Shown here in pieces: positions 33,897 through 46,980 of a stretch of DNA of 64,000 nt. The notes under the pieces were generated by a model that worked only from the letters and a program-made list of their open reading frames with translations, made no database searches and was not told the DNA's origin. The DNA lies in assembly GCF_028372415.1 (NCBI RefSeq), contig NC_092878.1, positions 73,351,251-73,415,250 on the forward strand, read 5' to 3'. This DNA is from Notamacropus eugenii. Its lineage: Eukaryota; Chordata; Mammalia; Diprotodontia; Macropodidae. Positions within the stretch are counted from its first letter, which is position 1. Each line of letters starts with the position of its first letter. A program made the translations under genes and the position numbers.

Positions 33897-33925
33897 TACT
33901 ATTATTATTATTATTATCATCATTA
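33897..33925. repeat. (ATT)n microsatellite
   Basis: ATT repeats with two ATC variants. Confidence 0.9.
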
Positions 33926-34199
33926 TTTTGACACTCTATATCTTTGATGATTCCAAAAGTTTGTTTTAATTATTTCCTCTATTCTTTAAAGTATCACTTT
34001 AGTACTTTAATTGGTACACAGTCAATATATTTACAAAATTCATAGGAGCAGTTGCATCATACTGTCCAGGTTGATAATTCAACTACTGATATTGGCAGAA
34101 ATTAATTAATTTGTATTTCAGAGTACCTGCCACACTTCCATAAATATTTTATCAATCTCAAGGCTCACAGGGTCCCTACTATCCATCCCCTGATTTATG

Positions 34200-34460
34200 T
34201 TCCTTTGCTTTGTCATTTACTCTGTCTTTCCATGACAGAGATCATGGCCTGTGATTGTGATCATTATGATCATCTTCATTATCTTTATTATCTCCACAAC
34301 ATCAAGGTGAAATCATTATTTTTATCTTCAATTTTTAGACAAGGAAACCAAAACCTCCAACAGAAATGTTTTGTTTTGTTTTGTTTTTTCTTACAGGCCA
34401 GCAATAAGTGAATAACAGAATTGGTATTAAAACCCAAGTATTTCTTTTCTTATTCCTAGA
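34200..34460 (-). mobile_element. MIR-type CORE-SINE, interrupted
   Basis: On the reverse strand this resembles MIR: 'tttagacaaggaaaccaaaa' corresponds to the 'cctcatctgtaaaatgg' block, and 'attggtattaaaacccaagt' to the B-box region. A TTTTG-repeat expansion (34369-34390) interrupts it. Confidence 0.5.
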
Positions 34461-34536
34461 TTCAATTCCTAATTCAACCTAGTTCTGTTATTCCTTGTTG
34501 TTTGTCCCTTATTTTCTAAGAAGTCCAATGACATCG

Positions 34537-34935
34537 TGGGTTGATATTTTGACTTGGATGTGAATCTGAATTTAAGTGAGACAGAATTACACAAAGTCAT
34601 CAGCCTCAATCTCTCTTCAGAGTCATCGAAGTCCAGTAGCAAGATAAAAGGCAAGAAAACTGGCAATGGCCCAAGATGTAGTGGAAGACCTTGATATCTT
34701 ATATGTCTGACCAACATCTAAGTGCACCACAGTGTACCACAGCACCACCATTTCAGTCATCTTCATGACCCTTGAAACAAATTGTTCTCATTCCCCTGTT
34801 CTGCCCCCTGTACTTGGGATAAACTTGCCTCACTAATGGATTTGAGTCGAGTTGTTACTTTCAACCTTATTTAGCCCAAGTTGGTTTTATCAGAGTATGG
34901 CTGCTGAGCATGCTACAGCAGTGGCATGTCCTTAG
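34537..34935 (-). mobile_element. Marsupial SINE/LINE tail repeat
   Basis: 'cagcctcaatctctcttcag', 'agtcatcgaagtccagtagc' and 'actggcaatggcccaagatg' match, in order, the tail of the SINE at 45553-45873 ('cagcctcacttctcctcc', 'actggaaatgacccaggatg'). It continues for another 250 bp in a form I recall from marsupial genomes. Strand is set by that comparison. The family name is uncertain. Confidence 0.55.
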
Positions 34936-35060
34936 GCATTTTGTCTCTAACTATTATTTTCCTTATTTGGAAAATGGGGCAATAGTTTTTTCTGTTTTCA
35001 CAAAGTTGTGACTCAACTGAGATGATATATGTTAAAGTCCAAAAGTATCATTATATCATC
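34936..35060 (+). mobile_element. MIR-type 3' half
   Basis: 'tttccttatttggaaaatgg' followed by 'gggcaatagt' and 'actcaactgagatgatatat' follow the second half of a MIR/MON1 SINE. Confidence 0.5.
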
Positions 35061-35145
35061 AAAATGTAAAGTATCATCATACCATATGATTCAGAATCTT
35101 TGAGAATGTGCTTATTGTTTGTTTTAAGGTTTCTAAATTTTTTGA

Positions 35146-35146
35146 A

Positions 35147-35196
<50 letters not shown>
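35146..35196. repeat. (CA)n(TA)n microsatellite
   Basis: About 8 CA units then about 17 TA units. Confidence 0.97.
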
Positions 35197-35199
<3 letters not shown>

Positions 35200-36650
35200 T
35201 AAATATTCTAGACATGGATAAGAAATCACAAATTTCATATTTTCTTTTCTGGTCCTATGAAACGTAACCACATTTTGAGCATGGTAGAATTTTGCACATT
35301 TTTAAGAAAAATGTCTACTTTTCATTTACATTCTGATACATTATATTATAAATAGACCATTCTTTTTTTGTATTGAAAATATGTATCATCAGTACAAAAG
35401 AGTAACGATATTTTCTCTCTTGTATTTTGGAGACAGGAAATCAAGTCAAGGATAGAGAACACCTATGCTATATTTCCTAATTTATAATTTATTTCCAGAA
35501 CTCTAGCATTAATTTTGATTCAAAAATAGCACAGAACATATAAACACCTTGAGAAACCACTAAAGTTGCATCTTTGAGGATTTGAGGATGATTTTTTCTT
35601 TCTAAACAGGTGGAAAAGAGACCTTCAAAACTGTCAAAAATATATGCTACAGAAACTTTCTATCTTTTAACATTTCACAAATTGTAATTAATTGACTTCA
35701 ATATTTTCTTGATGGGAGAAACAAAGCAGATAAGATTAATCCCTTAGATTTTACATTTTCAACTTGCAAAAAAACTGTTGCAAAGGGCTCACTATTTAGG
35801 CCACCAATGATTTAAAAATATAAAAATGATCTGTCTCTTCTTCAGGCTACTGTGAAAGTGTAGCACTTACATAGAAATTGGTAACCTACTGGAATTTCGC
35901 AAGGCACAATCCTTTTGAGGTGGACTATTATGAAAGCTGATTAAATTATATCTTTACAAAGTTTAAGGTTAAAGAAGCTAACTTCTAGAAATATTCAAGC
36001 TGTACCCAGATGACTGAAAATTATTATTCTCTGAACTTGGCTCTACAAACTGTCTAGGTACTTAGGTAGAAAGACAGCTTAATCGTAGTCAATAGGGTAA
36101 TGAAAATTGTGTTAAAAGCTAAGCAGAAACCTAAAACAACAGTTAGAATAATAATTGTAGTAAAATATGAGTAAACAATCTGGAATTATTCCAAAGGAAG
36201 TTAATGCCCATCATCTATAATCCTACATGAGGGATTTGTCAAAGCCAGGTCATGTGTAAAGTTTCTGGTTATTTAACTGGAGGAATAAAAGGCAGGAATC
36301 TTTATATTTTACCAAAAAAAGCCAAGTACTTCATTTCTTTACTTGTTGGTAAAAAATACAGATATTTCTGCTGTAATATTCCTGCTATCAGATAGCAAAC
36401 ATATAAGCAAGAATCTGTTGAGAACCAACTGTTTTCCCATAGGAATAGCATATGCCATTACAAGATAAAGGGATTTTAAAAAAAATTAGTAGTGTGTAAG
36501 TCCTCAGGATAGTCACTTTGGTAACTATCTCTGTCAGATGGCACCCAAAGCAGATTGAAATGTAATTGGGAAATAGTTAACAGAATAAAAATACACTACA
36601 ATACAGATAACTTTACATTTTAAAACTATGTTCAAATACATCCTTTAGAT
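35200..36650. other. No feature recognised
   Basis: Unique-looking AT-rich DNA with no gene-like frame or recognisable repeat. Confidence 0.4.
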
Positions 36651-36715
36651 CCTTTTTGTGTCGATTAATAGTCCCTTTCTATTTGAGTTTGACAACACTG
36701 GTCTACTTAAGAGAT

Positions 36716-36840
36716 AAAAGTCACACTCCTTGGTCTAGCATTTAAAGAACTTGATAATCCAACTGGATATAACTTTGCTTTTTATTTGTATATAAATACT
36801 TCCATCATCAATAGAACTCTTTTTCCTTTCCCCTTCCTTC
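36716..36840 (+). mobile_element. L2 3' region fragment
   Basis: 'ctagcatttaaagaacttga' followed by 'taatccaactggatataact' resembles the LINE-2 'gcatttaaagccctccacaa' segment also seen at 62795. Short and diverged. Confidence 0.4.
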
Positions 36841-37379
36841 CTAGAGATCCATGCCATTACACAAAGATTTTTTAATTAAAAAGAATGGAACAAGATGAAA
36901 AAAATCAGCATAAGTCATCAATACAATTAAAATATCTGAAAATAGGTAATATTTCACCTGCTTGTACCTTTCTACCTCTGAGAAGTAATTTGTATGTGAG
37001 GATATATGCATGTAAACATGGATGCACATGCAGATGTAGAAGGGGGTGTCTTCACATATCTTTTGTTTGAGATCACTCTTTTTTTTTGTAATTTTGTAAC
37101 ATTGTTGGTATTTTAAAAATTTTCTAAAAGTTTAGGATCAGTTTGTTCTTCCCAGTTCTTGCACATAATGAATCCTCTGATGTGGTGTCATGTATCTAAA
37201 TTCACAGTAATCAAAATTGTAATCTTGTAAAATATTGTAATTGGTTTCTGCCCAATGGAAATATTCAGTGTGGATTCAAATAATGCAATCATTACAGGGG
37301 ATTCATTTTTATTAATCCTAATTATGACCTAGATTATATTATTCTAGTTATTCTATATGTTGTCTTCATAATTCTGCTT

Positions 37380-38160
37380 TCATCATTTGCATCAGATCAT
37401 GTAGGTCTTGCAATATTTATTGTATTTTTATAGCAAATTGATTTACCATTATATTTATGCATCATATGAAGCTTAGTCATTCCTCAATTAATGAGCATTT
37501 ACACTGTTTACAATTCTTTGATACTGCAAAAGTGCTTCTCTAAATATTTTGGTGCATTATGAGAACATTTCCTTTTAATAAATGAGCTCCTTGGGATATG
37601 GATCTAGTAGAGGAATCTCTGAGTCAAAGAGTATAGAAATTTTTGTGACATCTGTGTAATTTCAGAATGCTTTTCAATATGATTGTCTATTATTCTTGGA
37701 TCCCACGCCATTATTCAATCATTTTGATGCAAAAATTATTGTTTATGGTTTCTCACATATAATTATTTACTTTCTTATATTATTTGCATTCTTTGTTTCT
37801 GCATTTCAATTTAATAGAATCAATATTCTCTATTTTGGTTCATGCCTTGTTTGATTAAGAATACATCTTTTACCCACAGTAATGAACCTTATATAATTTG
37901 TTTCTCTTATAATTATTTTAATAATATGACACGTAATATCCAGGTCATGTTTTCAATTTCAATTTATTGTGGAATATAGTGTAAAGTACCTGTTTAACTT
38001 CCACTTTTTCAAGTCCTCTCTCAGGTTTCCCTCCAAATTTCTTTGTTTTTTAAATAGCGTCTTTGAACATAGTTATTATTTAAATTTATCTATTTTTAGT
38101 TTACCACATTCATTTCCACAAGCTTTTGAGTTCCAAATTTTCTCCCCCTCCTTCTTCTCC
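37380..38160 (-). mobile_element. Older L1 3' part
   Basis: A diverged copy of the L1 ORF2 C-terminal/3' region on the minus strand. 'cattcctcaattaatgagca', 'aattctttgatactgcaaaa', 'ccttgggatatggatctagt' and 'gagtcaaagagtatagaaat' run in the same order as the better copy at 38650-38870. It precedes the younger L1 3' end directly. Confidence 0.6.
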
Positions 38161-38164
38161 CCTT

Positions 38165-38297
38165 TTTTCAAGAAGGCATATGATCTGATATAGGCTGTCT
38201 ATATACATTCCCATGAAACATATTTTCACATTATTTGTGTTGCAAAGAATTATCACCAGTGGCATGAACCACAAGGAAGAAGAAACAAAACAAAATA

Positions 38298-38364
<67 letters not shown>

Positions 38365-39945
38365 AACAGTATGCTTTGATTTGCATTCAGATTCCACAAT
38401 TCTTTCTCGGGATGTGGATAGCATTTTCCATCATGAGCCATTTGGAGTTGGCTTAGAAGCTTGTGTTGCTGAGAAGAGCCAAGTCTATCAAAATCAGTGA
38501 CTGAATGATCTGACTGCAACTGTGTACAGTGTTCTCTCCTGATTCTCCTTTCCTCACTCAAAATCAGTTCATATAAGGCCAGGATTTTCTGAAGCCAGCC
38601 TATTCATCATTTCTTACTGTAAAATACCATTCCATGACATGTACCACAAGCTGTTTAGCCAGTTCCTCATTTGATGAGCATCCCCTCAATTTCCAATTCT
38701 TTGCCACAACAAAAACAACTCTTAATATTTTTGTACTTGTGGATACTTTTCCTGTTGGTATAATCTTTTGGCGATACAACCCAAGAAGTGGCTTTGCTAG
38801 GTTAAAGGGTAGGCACATTTTTATAGCCCTTCAGACATTGTTCCAAAATGCTCTCCAAAATGGTTGGGTCAGTACTACAACTCCACCAAAACCTTAGCGT
38901 TTCAATGTTCCCACATCTTCTCCATCATTTAGCATTTTCCTGTTTTGTCATATTAGCTAATCTGACAGGTATGATATGGTGCCTCAGAGTTGTTTTAATT
39001 TGTATTTCTTCAATCAGTATTGATATAGAACTTTTCTCCATATGCTAAAGATACCTTTCATTTCTTTCTCTGAAAACTGCCTATTATATCCTTTGACCAT
39101 TTATCAATTGTGGAATGACTCGTATTCTTATAAATTTCACTCTGTTCTCTATATATTTTAGACATAAGGCCTTTATCAGAGACACAAGTTGGAAATTTTT
39201 TTTCTCTTAGTTTTCTTCTTTCATGCTAATCTTAGTTGAATTGATTTTGTACAAAAACTTTTAAATTTAATACAAATTATCGATTTTGCATTTCATAATG
39301 TTATCTATCTATTGTTTGTTCATAAATTTTCCCATTCTCCATAAATCTGACAGGTAAGCTACTCTTTGCTCTCTCAATTAGTTTATAGTATCAGCCTTCA
39401 TAGCTCAATCATGTCCACGTTTTAACTTTATCTTAGCATACTTTGTAACGTATTGGTCTATGTTCAGGTTCAGCTATAATATTTTCCAATATTCCAAGCA
39501 AATTTTGTAGCTATTGTCTACTGTGTGTTCTGTACCTAATCTATTCCACTAATCCACCACTCTATTTCTTAACCAGGACCAAGTATTTTTGATAATTGCT
39601 GCTTTATAATGCAATTTAAGATCTGGTATACCAAGACCCTAGCACATCTTTTCTATAATTCCCTTGATATACTTGACTTTTGTTATTCCAGATGAATTTT
39701 GTTATTATTTTTCTAGCTCTATAAAATATTTTTTTTTGTAATTCAATTGGTATGACACTGCATAAGTACATTAATTTAGGTAGAATTGTAATTTTTATTG
39801 TATTGGCTCAGCCTACTCATGAACAACAGACATTTTTCTCAATTATGTATATCTGACTTTATGTGAAAAGTGTTTTGTAATTATGTTCATATAGTTCCTA
39901 GATTTGTTTTGGTAGGTAGACTATTTTCCTTTGGTAGTTGTTGTT
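38165..39945 (-). mobile_element. 5'-truncated L1 (3' end of ORF2, 3'UTR)
   Basis: Typical 5'-truncated L1 on the minus strand. The element enters ORF2 in the RT region at about 39945 and runs through the thumb and C-terminal domain to about 38600, then the 3'UTR to about 38165. An open piece at 38818-38600 reads CLPFNLAKPLLGLY and VVFVVAKNWK, matching the ORF2 C-terminus at 22230-22360. A GA microsatellite sits in the 3'UTR. Confidence 0.8.
38302..38362. repeat. (GA)n microsatellite
   Basis: About 30 uninterrupted GA units inside the L1 3'UTR. Open frames of alternating R/E or L/S here are artefacts. Confidence 0.97.
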
Positions 39946-39949
39946 TTTG

Positions 39950-40515
39950 AAAGGAAATACAAAGTGATGAAATTTAGACATAGATATCTTGACCTAGTTT
40001 TAATTATAATTGCTCTTTTTGTGTCTTCGTAATTCAAAGTCTTGACATCTCTTAGTGGCTAATTTACTCTTAAATTTGCAATTGAGTCAATGTAATCATC
40101 TCAACATTATTTTCTTTGCCTTCTTGACCTTTTATGAGAACGGCAAATGACTTTGTTTGACTAACTCAGCCTTTATACTTCTAGTCAAAGCATTGAAGTA
40201 ATTTGTAATTTATAGTTTATCCAACATGGTTTATTAAGTTTCATCATTTCTAAACATTTAGCTTTAAAATCTAGATATTTTGTTCTTTCAGACAATTTTA
40301 AAAATTTTCTTTATGAAATTCAATGAAATATAACTTTGATGATTTTAACACAAATGTACACATACATACATATTTAAATACAAATATACACACATATACA
40401 CCCACATAAATTTTGGCAGTATTGTCATTTTTATATTTCCACATCCTAGCCATGAGAACTGGATGTCCCATCACTTATTTTTTAAGCATGACAACACAGA
40501 AGTTAAAAATTAAAA
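39950..40515. other. No feature recognised
   Basis: AT-rich unique-looking DNA with a short CATA-rich run at 40360-40410. Confidence 0.4.
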
Positions 40516-40519
40516 TTTC

Positions 40520-42950
40520 AGGGGCAGAGCCAAGATGGCACAGTAGAAGGATGGGCCTGTTCTAGCTCTTCCACACCATAGCCCATAAAATATGTGTAAA
40601 AAATTACTCCAAATAAATTCTAGAGCAGCAGAAGCCACAAACAACAAAGCAAAAGCAATTTCTAGCCCAAGAACCCCTGGAAGGCTGACAGGAAAGGTCT
40701 ATCTGCTTGGAACAGGGCACAGTCCAACCTTGGCTGGTAGGTTAGCAGGGACAGGACTGGAGTAGATTTCAGGGCGTGGAATCACTGGCAGAAGCTGTAG
40801 TTCCTGAATTCTTCAACCCACAATCACCAAAGATAGTTTCAAAAGTGAATGAGAAAGTTTTTCATCTGGGTGAGAAGGGAGTAGGGTCCAGCCCTAGCTC
40901 TGGCCCCAAGGCAGAAACCACTGTGGCAGCAGATTCCTCAGCCTGAAGATCCTGGGGGAATTGAGCAGCTGCTTTGGGTCTCAGTCCTGAGTGAGGGTCC
41001 TGGGGTGAGGAGGAGCACTGGCATGGTGGAACTGGTGGAGGATCTGGAGAGGGAATTCTACTCACATATCCTGGGCATACAAGCTTGTTGTTGCTTCCAG
41101 ACCAGAGCAAACTCCTCTCCCTTGATTGTGCCACCTTGGAGGAACTGAGAAGGTGCAGGTACCTAAAGTATAACTTGCACTTGAAAACAGACACAAAAGT
41201 CAAGTAACTACCTGGGAAAATGCCCCCAAAAGGAAAAAAAAAAATAAGACTCTAAAAGGTTACTTTCTTGGTGAACAGACCTTTTAGTTCATCCTTTAGG
41301 ATGAGGAAGAACAAAGTATACCATCCAAGGAAGCCATAAAAGTCAAAGCTTCTGCATCAAAAACCTCCAAAAATATTCAGTAGCCTCAGACCATGGAAGA
41401 GCTCAAATATGATTTTGAAAATCAAGTAAGAAAGGTGGAGGAGAAATTCGGAAGAAAAATGAGAGCGATGCAAGAAAATCATGAAAAGCGAGTCAACAGC
41501 TGACTAAAGGAGACCCCACAAAAGGATGAAGAAAATAACACCTTTAAAAATAGACTAACCCAAATGGCGAAAGAGGTCCAAAAAGCCAATGAGGAAAAGA
41601 ATGCTTTAAAAGGCTCAATGGGCCAAATGGAAAAGGGGATTCAAACTCATTGAAGAAAACATTTCTTTAAAAATTAGAATGGAGCAGTTGGAAGCTAATG
41701 ACTTTATGAGAAGCAAAGAAATTACAAACTAAAATCAAAAGAATGAAAAAAAATAGAAGACAATATGAAATATGTCACTGGAAAAACAACTGACCTAGAA
41801 AATAGATCCAGGAGAGACAATTTAAAAATTATGGAACTATCTGAAAGCCATGATGAAAAAAAGGGCCTAGACAACATCTTTCATGAAATCATCAAGGAAA
41901 ATTGCTCTGATACTCTAGAACCACAGGATAAAATAAATATTGAAAGAATCCACTGATCACGTCCTCAAATAGATCTGAAAAGAGAAACTGTTGGAATATT
42001 TTAGCCAAATTCCAGAGTTCCCAGGTCAAGGAGAAAATATTGCAAATAGTCAGAAACAGTTCAAGTACTGTGGAAATACAATCAGTACAACACAAAATCT
42101 AGCAGCTTTTAAGTTAAGAGATTGAAGGGCTTGAAATATGATATTTCAGAAGTCAAAGGAACTAGGATTAAAACCAAAAATCATCTACCCAGAAAAACTG
42201 AGTATAATACTTCAGGGGGAAAAAAGTGGTCCTTCAATGAAATAGAGGAATTTCAAGCATTCTTGATGAAAAGACCAGAGCTGAATAGAAAATTTGACTT
42301 TCAAACACAAGAATAAAGAGAAAAGATTAAGGAGCGAATAACATGAACACTCAATTTGGTATGAAAACCAATCTTGCACTACAGGAATGTAGGGGAGAAG
42401 GGGATAAGTGAGATGTGTGGGGGATGATGAAAGGGAGGGCAAAGAGGAAGAGGAAGTAATTAGAAATAACCACTTTTGGGAAAGGACAAGGTCAAAAGAG
42501 AAAATAGAATAAATAGGAGCCAAGGTAGGATGGAGGGAAATAGAGTGAGTCTTTCACAACATGACTATTATGGAAATATTTTGCATAACTATGCATGTAT
42601 AGCCTACATTCAATTGATTACGTTCTCAGTAGGGATGGTTGGGAAGGGAGGAAGTGACAGAAGTTGGAACTCAAAGTTTTAGAAACCACTGTTGAGAATT
42701 GTTCTTGCATGCAACTGAGAAATAAGAAATACAGGTGATGGGGTATAGAAATCTATCTTGCCCTACAAGAAAAGAGAGTAAATGGGAAGAAAGGAAGAAA
42801 GGAGTGTGATAGAAGAATGACAGGTTGGAGGAAGGAGTAATCAGAATGCACAGCGTTTGCGCTGGTGAAGGGGAGAGATGAGGAGAATATTTGGAACTCA
42901 AAATCTTGTGGAAATGAATTTTGAAAACTAAAAATAATTAATAAAAAAGA
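40520..42950 (+). mobile_element. HAL1, apparently full length
   Basis: It begins 'ggggcagagccaagatggca', the L1-type start. 5'UTR to about 41215, ORF1 about 41216-42318, then 630 bp of purine-rich non-coding DNA. It ends 'ggaactcaaaatcttgtgga', 'aatgaattttgaaaactaaa' and an A-rich tail. Nothing between ORF1 and the tail resembles endonuclease or RT. This layout is that of HAL1, a non-autonomous L1 derivative (recalled from mammalian, including marsupial, repeat libraries). No clear target-site duplication was found. Confidence 0.85.
41216..42318 (+). pseudogene. HAL1 ORF1, degenerate
   Basis: ORF1 of the HAL1 element, an L1-type RNA-binding protein. The N-terminus (P-W-K-M-P-P-K-G-K-K-K-N-K like) is at about 41216 and the coiled coil at 41380-41700. 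The RRM-proximal piece, open at 41765-41956, reads MKYVTGKTTDLENRSRRDNL, ESHDEKKGLDNIFHEIIKEN and CSDTLEPQDKINIERIH. A stop (TGA, 41954) and C-terminal-domain DNA to 42318 follow. Stops in the coiled coil and after IERIH make it inactive. Confidence 0.8.
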
Positions 42951-42959
42951 AAATAAACT

Positions 42960-44815
42960 CTTTGAAGGCAAAACAATGAATTCTATTTGCTAAAAATAAA
43001 AGATTATTAAGGAAATTCTATTAAGCTAAAAGAAGCACAGAAAACAAAACAGTATCAACATTAAATGTATACTTTCCTAATGTCATAAACATCTACATTC
43101 TTAAGGGAGAAATAAATTACAAGAAGACAGAGCAACATAATATCTGCCAGTAAAAACTAGTTAGATACCAGCTTGAAGGAAAGTTCGTGATACCCCTATA
43201 CTAAGACCTAACCAGACTGAAAACCAGGCTCTGCCTCTACCTATTTCCTTGCAATGGAACATTTTTTTCCCCCTTAATCCCTCATTTTGTGCCTTGCAAC
43301 TTATTTATAATGAAACTTCCTAATTCTCTGTTCTTCATTACTCATTCCTTACTAGCCCATACACACAATACACCCATTCATTTGGTCCAAGTCATCCTAC
43401 TTTCTCCACCGCACTGGTTATGTAATTCTTCTATAAGTTTTGTATCAGCATTTTATATAAAAGTTCTCAATAACCATGACCTTTGAATTACTATTAGACC
43501 TTGACTATAGTATATATCCCACTCAATGTCCACACCATCACTTTGTGTTTGTCCATGGGGAGCAATGAATGTTTATGTTACTTACTATAAACGTATACTT
43601 CTCAACCCTCTATGATTTATTATAGGTTTTGTGTGATGGTGTTCTTTTCCTGAACTCATCCCCTCCACCCCCTGAGAGCCAAAATCAAAAAAAACAGAAG
43701 AGAAATATAAAATTAAACAAATTATTGCAAAATTGGAAATAAAATAACTTTAGTGCTTTGTGAATGGAAATGCATCCATATATGTCTATATGAATATGTG
43801 TACATATATACTCAATACATATATGTGTACTTATGTAGATATGTGTATATATGCACATATATGTGTATGTACATGAATTATATATTCTATAGCCCCATGA
43901 CAAAGCAATTTGTTTTACCCAGTCCACCAGCAGTTGTCTAGTAAACAATTAACTCATTCAAGTTCAATATCAGCTGTGCTAAATGGTAAAGTAAACTGCT
44001 CATCTCAGAACCACAGGAGTCATGCCCCATGGAGAGGCAACCCAGCAGTCAAGCAAGTAACTAGAGTGAGCACTGCAGTGAATATACCTTTTCATTATTT
44101 GTGAGTTACCTTGGCAACACCTACATATGTCTTACTCTCATTTTACTTAAGTTCATGTTGTCTCTCCCTATCCCGTAGAAATAATTCATATTTGTGGGTT
44201 TGTTTGTTTTCTTCACTACAATTTTTGCTATGCTATTTCAGCAAATATCTTTTTTTAAAAGATCAACCTATTAACTTATTCAACAAGACAAATATATTGT
44301 TGGGTGTTTATGAACTAGAATATTAGGAGGAGAGATTCCAAAAGGGTTGCTCTTTAAAATCAGTCTAAAATATATCCCTTTTTGATTTCTGAATTGTGTA
44401 TAACAGTATGATTTGGGGTACAAAACATAGAGGTAGTCCTATATTGAAATTTTGTTCCTTTAATTTTCCCTCTGTCACCAGTTTTGAATTCCATTTTCGT
44501 TCACCTTTGCAGTGAATTACAAAGAGTTTCATTGTCTTTATTCTAAAATCAATTACTTCTGCTTAGACTAAATTCATAGATCAGGTGAATATTTACTGTA
44601 TATATCATTTGTCCAGATTTTACCAAAATACTTTATAACTATTGCACTGGAGAAAAGAGTCAAGATCCAAATGAATCATAACAAATTAGAGCATCGGTAT
44701 GAATATAATGAACTGTAATCCAATAGGAAATGCTAATAATCAAAACTGTTCAAAATAGCATTGGCTGTCTCTGGAAGAGAAGTATTTATTTTCACTAAGG
44801 TTTTTCAAGAGTTTT
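42960..44815. other. No gene recognised
   Basis: Unique-looking sequence with a TATG/TACA-rich tract at 43785-43885. None of the short open frames has gene-like features. Confidence 0.4.
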
Positions 44816-45552
44816 ATTGAGGCAGAGCCAAACTGGAAAAGTAAAGCTATTATCCTAGTACAGATTTCCCAACATTCCTCTCTGAACAACTTTAAAATAA
44901 TGCATTAAATCAAATACTTAAGTAGTATAGCCAGCAAAAGATCAATGAGACATTTTTCTATTTTGGGACAATTTATGAGGACAAAAAAGAAACGCCTATG
45001 GTACTGTGGTTGGGGTTTGCCTGGAGTAAATTGTGGCAGCAACAGTAGTTGTAGTCATTGGAGATGACAACAAGTTCAGTGGCACTGGTAACAGGAATGC
45101 ATACAATTCAGAGATATTAAGGGGATTAAACAGTTTGTCAGAAAGGGATCACAGGAAACCCCTGTGCTAGTACTGAGTAAAAGAATGGGAACTATTTGAT
45201 AACTTCATCATCAGTTCAGGATTACAGTTCCATTTTAGACAGGAGTGTTTGATATTATATTTGATATTACAAGGGAAGAGAGGTTAAACCTACATAAAGA
45301 CCAGAACACAGATCAAGATAGCAATAATCACACTTCTCATAGAATCATAACACATTAAAAACACTGAATATTTACAGTATTCCAGAAACAGCAGTGAAAC
45401 AAAAAAGACAAACAACCCTGAATCTTCGGATAGTAATCTACCCCCTCAGGTGATCAAAGTAGAACTCTAACCTTAAATGTACAGTTAAGAAATGGCCTAG
45501 AAAAATGAGCAAACAAAAACCAAAAGAGAACCATACTATAAAAAGCTAATGG

Positions 45553-45873
45553 GTGTGTATTCCTCCTTCTTTACAAAAGAAGACCATGCCATCAGAGAAA
45601 TAATGACATGACTAGCACTTGACTTTGTTTTTTCAGTGAGGGAGGGCTGTGCAGGTCACCAGCCTCACTTCTCCTCCAGAGCCATCTGAATTCAGTGACC
45701 AGATATTCATCAGGATGACTGGAAATGACCCAGGATGAGGCAATTGAGGTTAAGTGACTTGCCCAAGATCACATAAGTAATGAGTGTCAAGTGACTGAGG
45801 TGAGATTTGAACTGAGGTCCTCCTGACTCCTGCACTGGTGCTCTATCCACTGCACTGTCTAGCTGCCTACAAA
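45553..45873 (-). mobile_element. Marsupial tRNA-SINE inside L1
   Basis: On the minus strand it has the head 'ggcagctagacagtgcagtg', then 'gtgcaggagtcaggaggacc', a B-box-like 'cagttcaaatctcacc' and 'gggcaagtcacttaacctca'. A tail follows with 'atggctctggaggagaagtg' and 'ctgacctgcacagccctccc'-like sequence. It is full length by comparison with copies I recall from marsupials. It splits the L1 ORF1 N-terminal DNA. Confidence 0.8.
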
Positions 45874-46049
45874 AATCTAATATAATGAAGCTTAAGACAT
45901 TAATTCAGAAGAAAATTACCTGTATTCATCTGAAAGCAAAGCTTTGAAGGAAAAAATTCAAAATGGGTACATGACCAATAAGAATTTCTAGAGGCACTAA
46001 AGTAATAGATTACAAAAAAGGACAAAAATAAGACTTGAAATCACATGAG

Positions 46050-46680
46050 TAAGAGAGAAAAAATTGGTGAAGATATGTGAGCAATGCAAGAAAATTATAA
46101 AAAGAAATTAACAGCTTGGTGAAAAAAAGGCACAAAAATAGTAAAGAAAACAATTCCCAAAAAAACAAAATTGGTCAAATGAAAAAATGGTAGAAAAGCT
46201 CACTGAAGAAAATAATTCCTTATAAGTTAGAGTTGGTCATGAAGAAGTAAAAGAGAGACATGAGATATTAGGAACCACTACAACAAAATCAGAAGCATTA
46301 AAAATAAAAGAAAATAAGAAATATTATTTAAAAAACTTACCTAAAAAAAATCAAGGAGAAATACTGCAAGAATTATTGGACTTCTTGAGAACTTTTGGTT
46401 AGAAAAAAGGATCTAGACACAACATATCAGGATATTGCAAAGGAAACCTGCTCAAATTTAGACCTAGAAGGCAAAATATAAGTTAAGATAACCTGCTAAT
46501 CATTTTCTGAAAGACATCCCCATATAAACCTCTCACTAATACTATATTCAGACTCCAGAGCTCCCTGATCAAGTAGAAAATACTATAGACAATCAGAAAG
46601 AAACCATTAAAATACAGTAGAAGCGCAATCAGGGTCACACAAGACTTATGAGGGACCAGGATAAAAGAACAGAAATTGAC
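46050..46680 (+). pseudogene. L1 ORF1 remnant
   Basis: A highly decayed ORF1. 'cactgaagaaaataattcct' corresponds to the coiled-coil L-T-E-E-N-N-S-L unit, and 'aatcagggtcacacaagact' (46628-46648) to the R-I-T-Q-D-L motif of the C-terminal domain. Many stops. Confidence 0.65.
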
Positions 46681-46716
46681 CACGTATTACGGCAAAAAAA
46701 AAGAAATGTTGAAAAG

Positions 46717-46774
46717 CATAAATGTTAAATTACATATGTTAAAGTATATTAACATATGTAATTTAACATTTATG
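46717..46774. repeat. Perfect 26-bp inverted repeat
   Basis: Arms 46717-46742 and 46749-46774 are exact reverse complements with a 6-bp loop (agtata). It sits between the end of the L1 ORF1 remnant and a TA-rich tract. Confidence 0.9.
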
Positions 46775-46980
46775 TAACATATATAGCATATATGCATATA
46801 TTACATATAGCATATAGGTATATATAGCATATATATACACACACATATTTATATATACATATGTACGTACACATATATGTATATGTATATGTATATAGGG
46901 AGAAAAAGAGTGAGAGTATACACATATGTATATATTTTATATGTATATATATGTGTGTGTATGTGTGTTTATGCACACAT
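46775..46980. repeat. TA/CATA/TGTA-rich tract
   Basis: Compound degenerate microsatellite. The long lysine-free open frames across it are artefacts. Confidence 0.85.
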
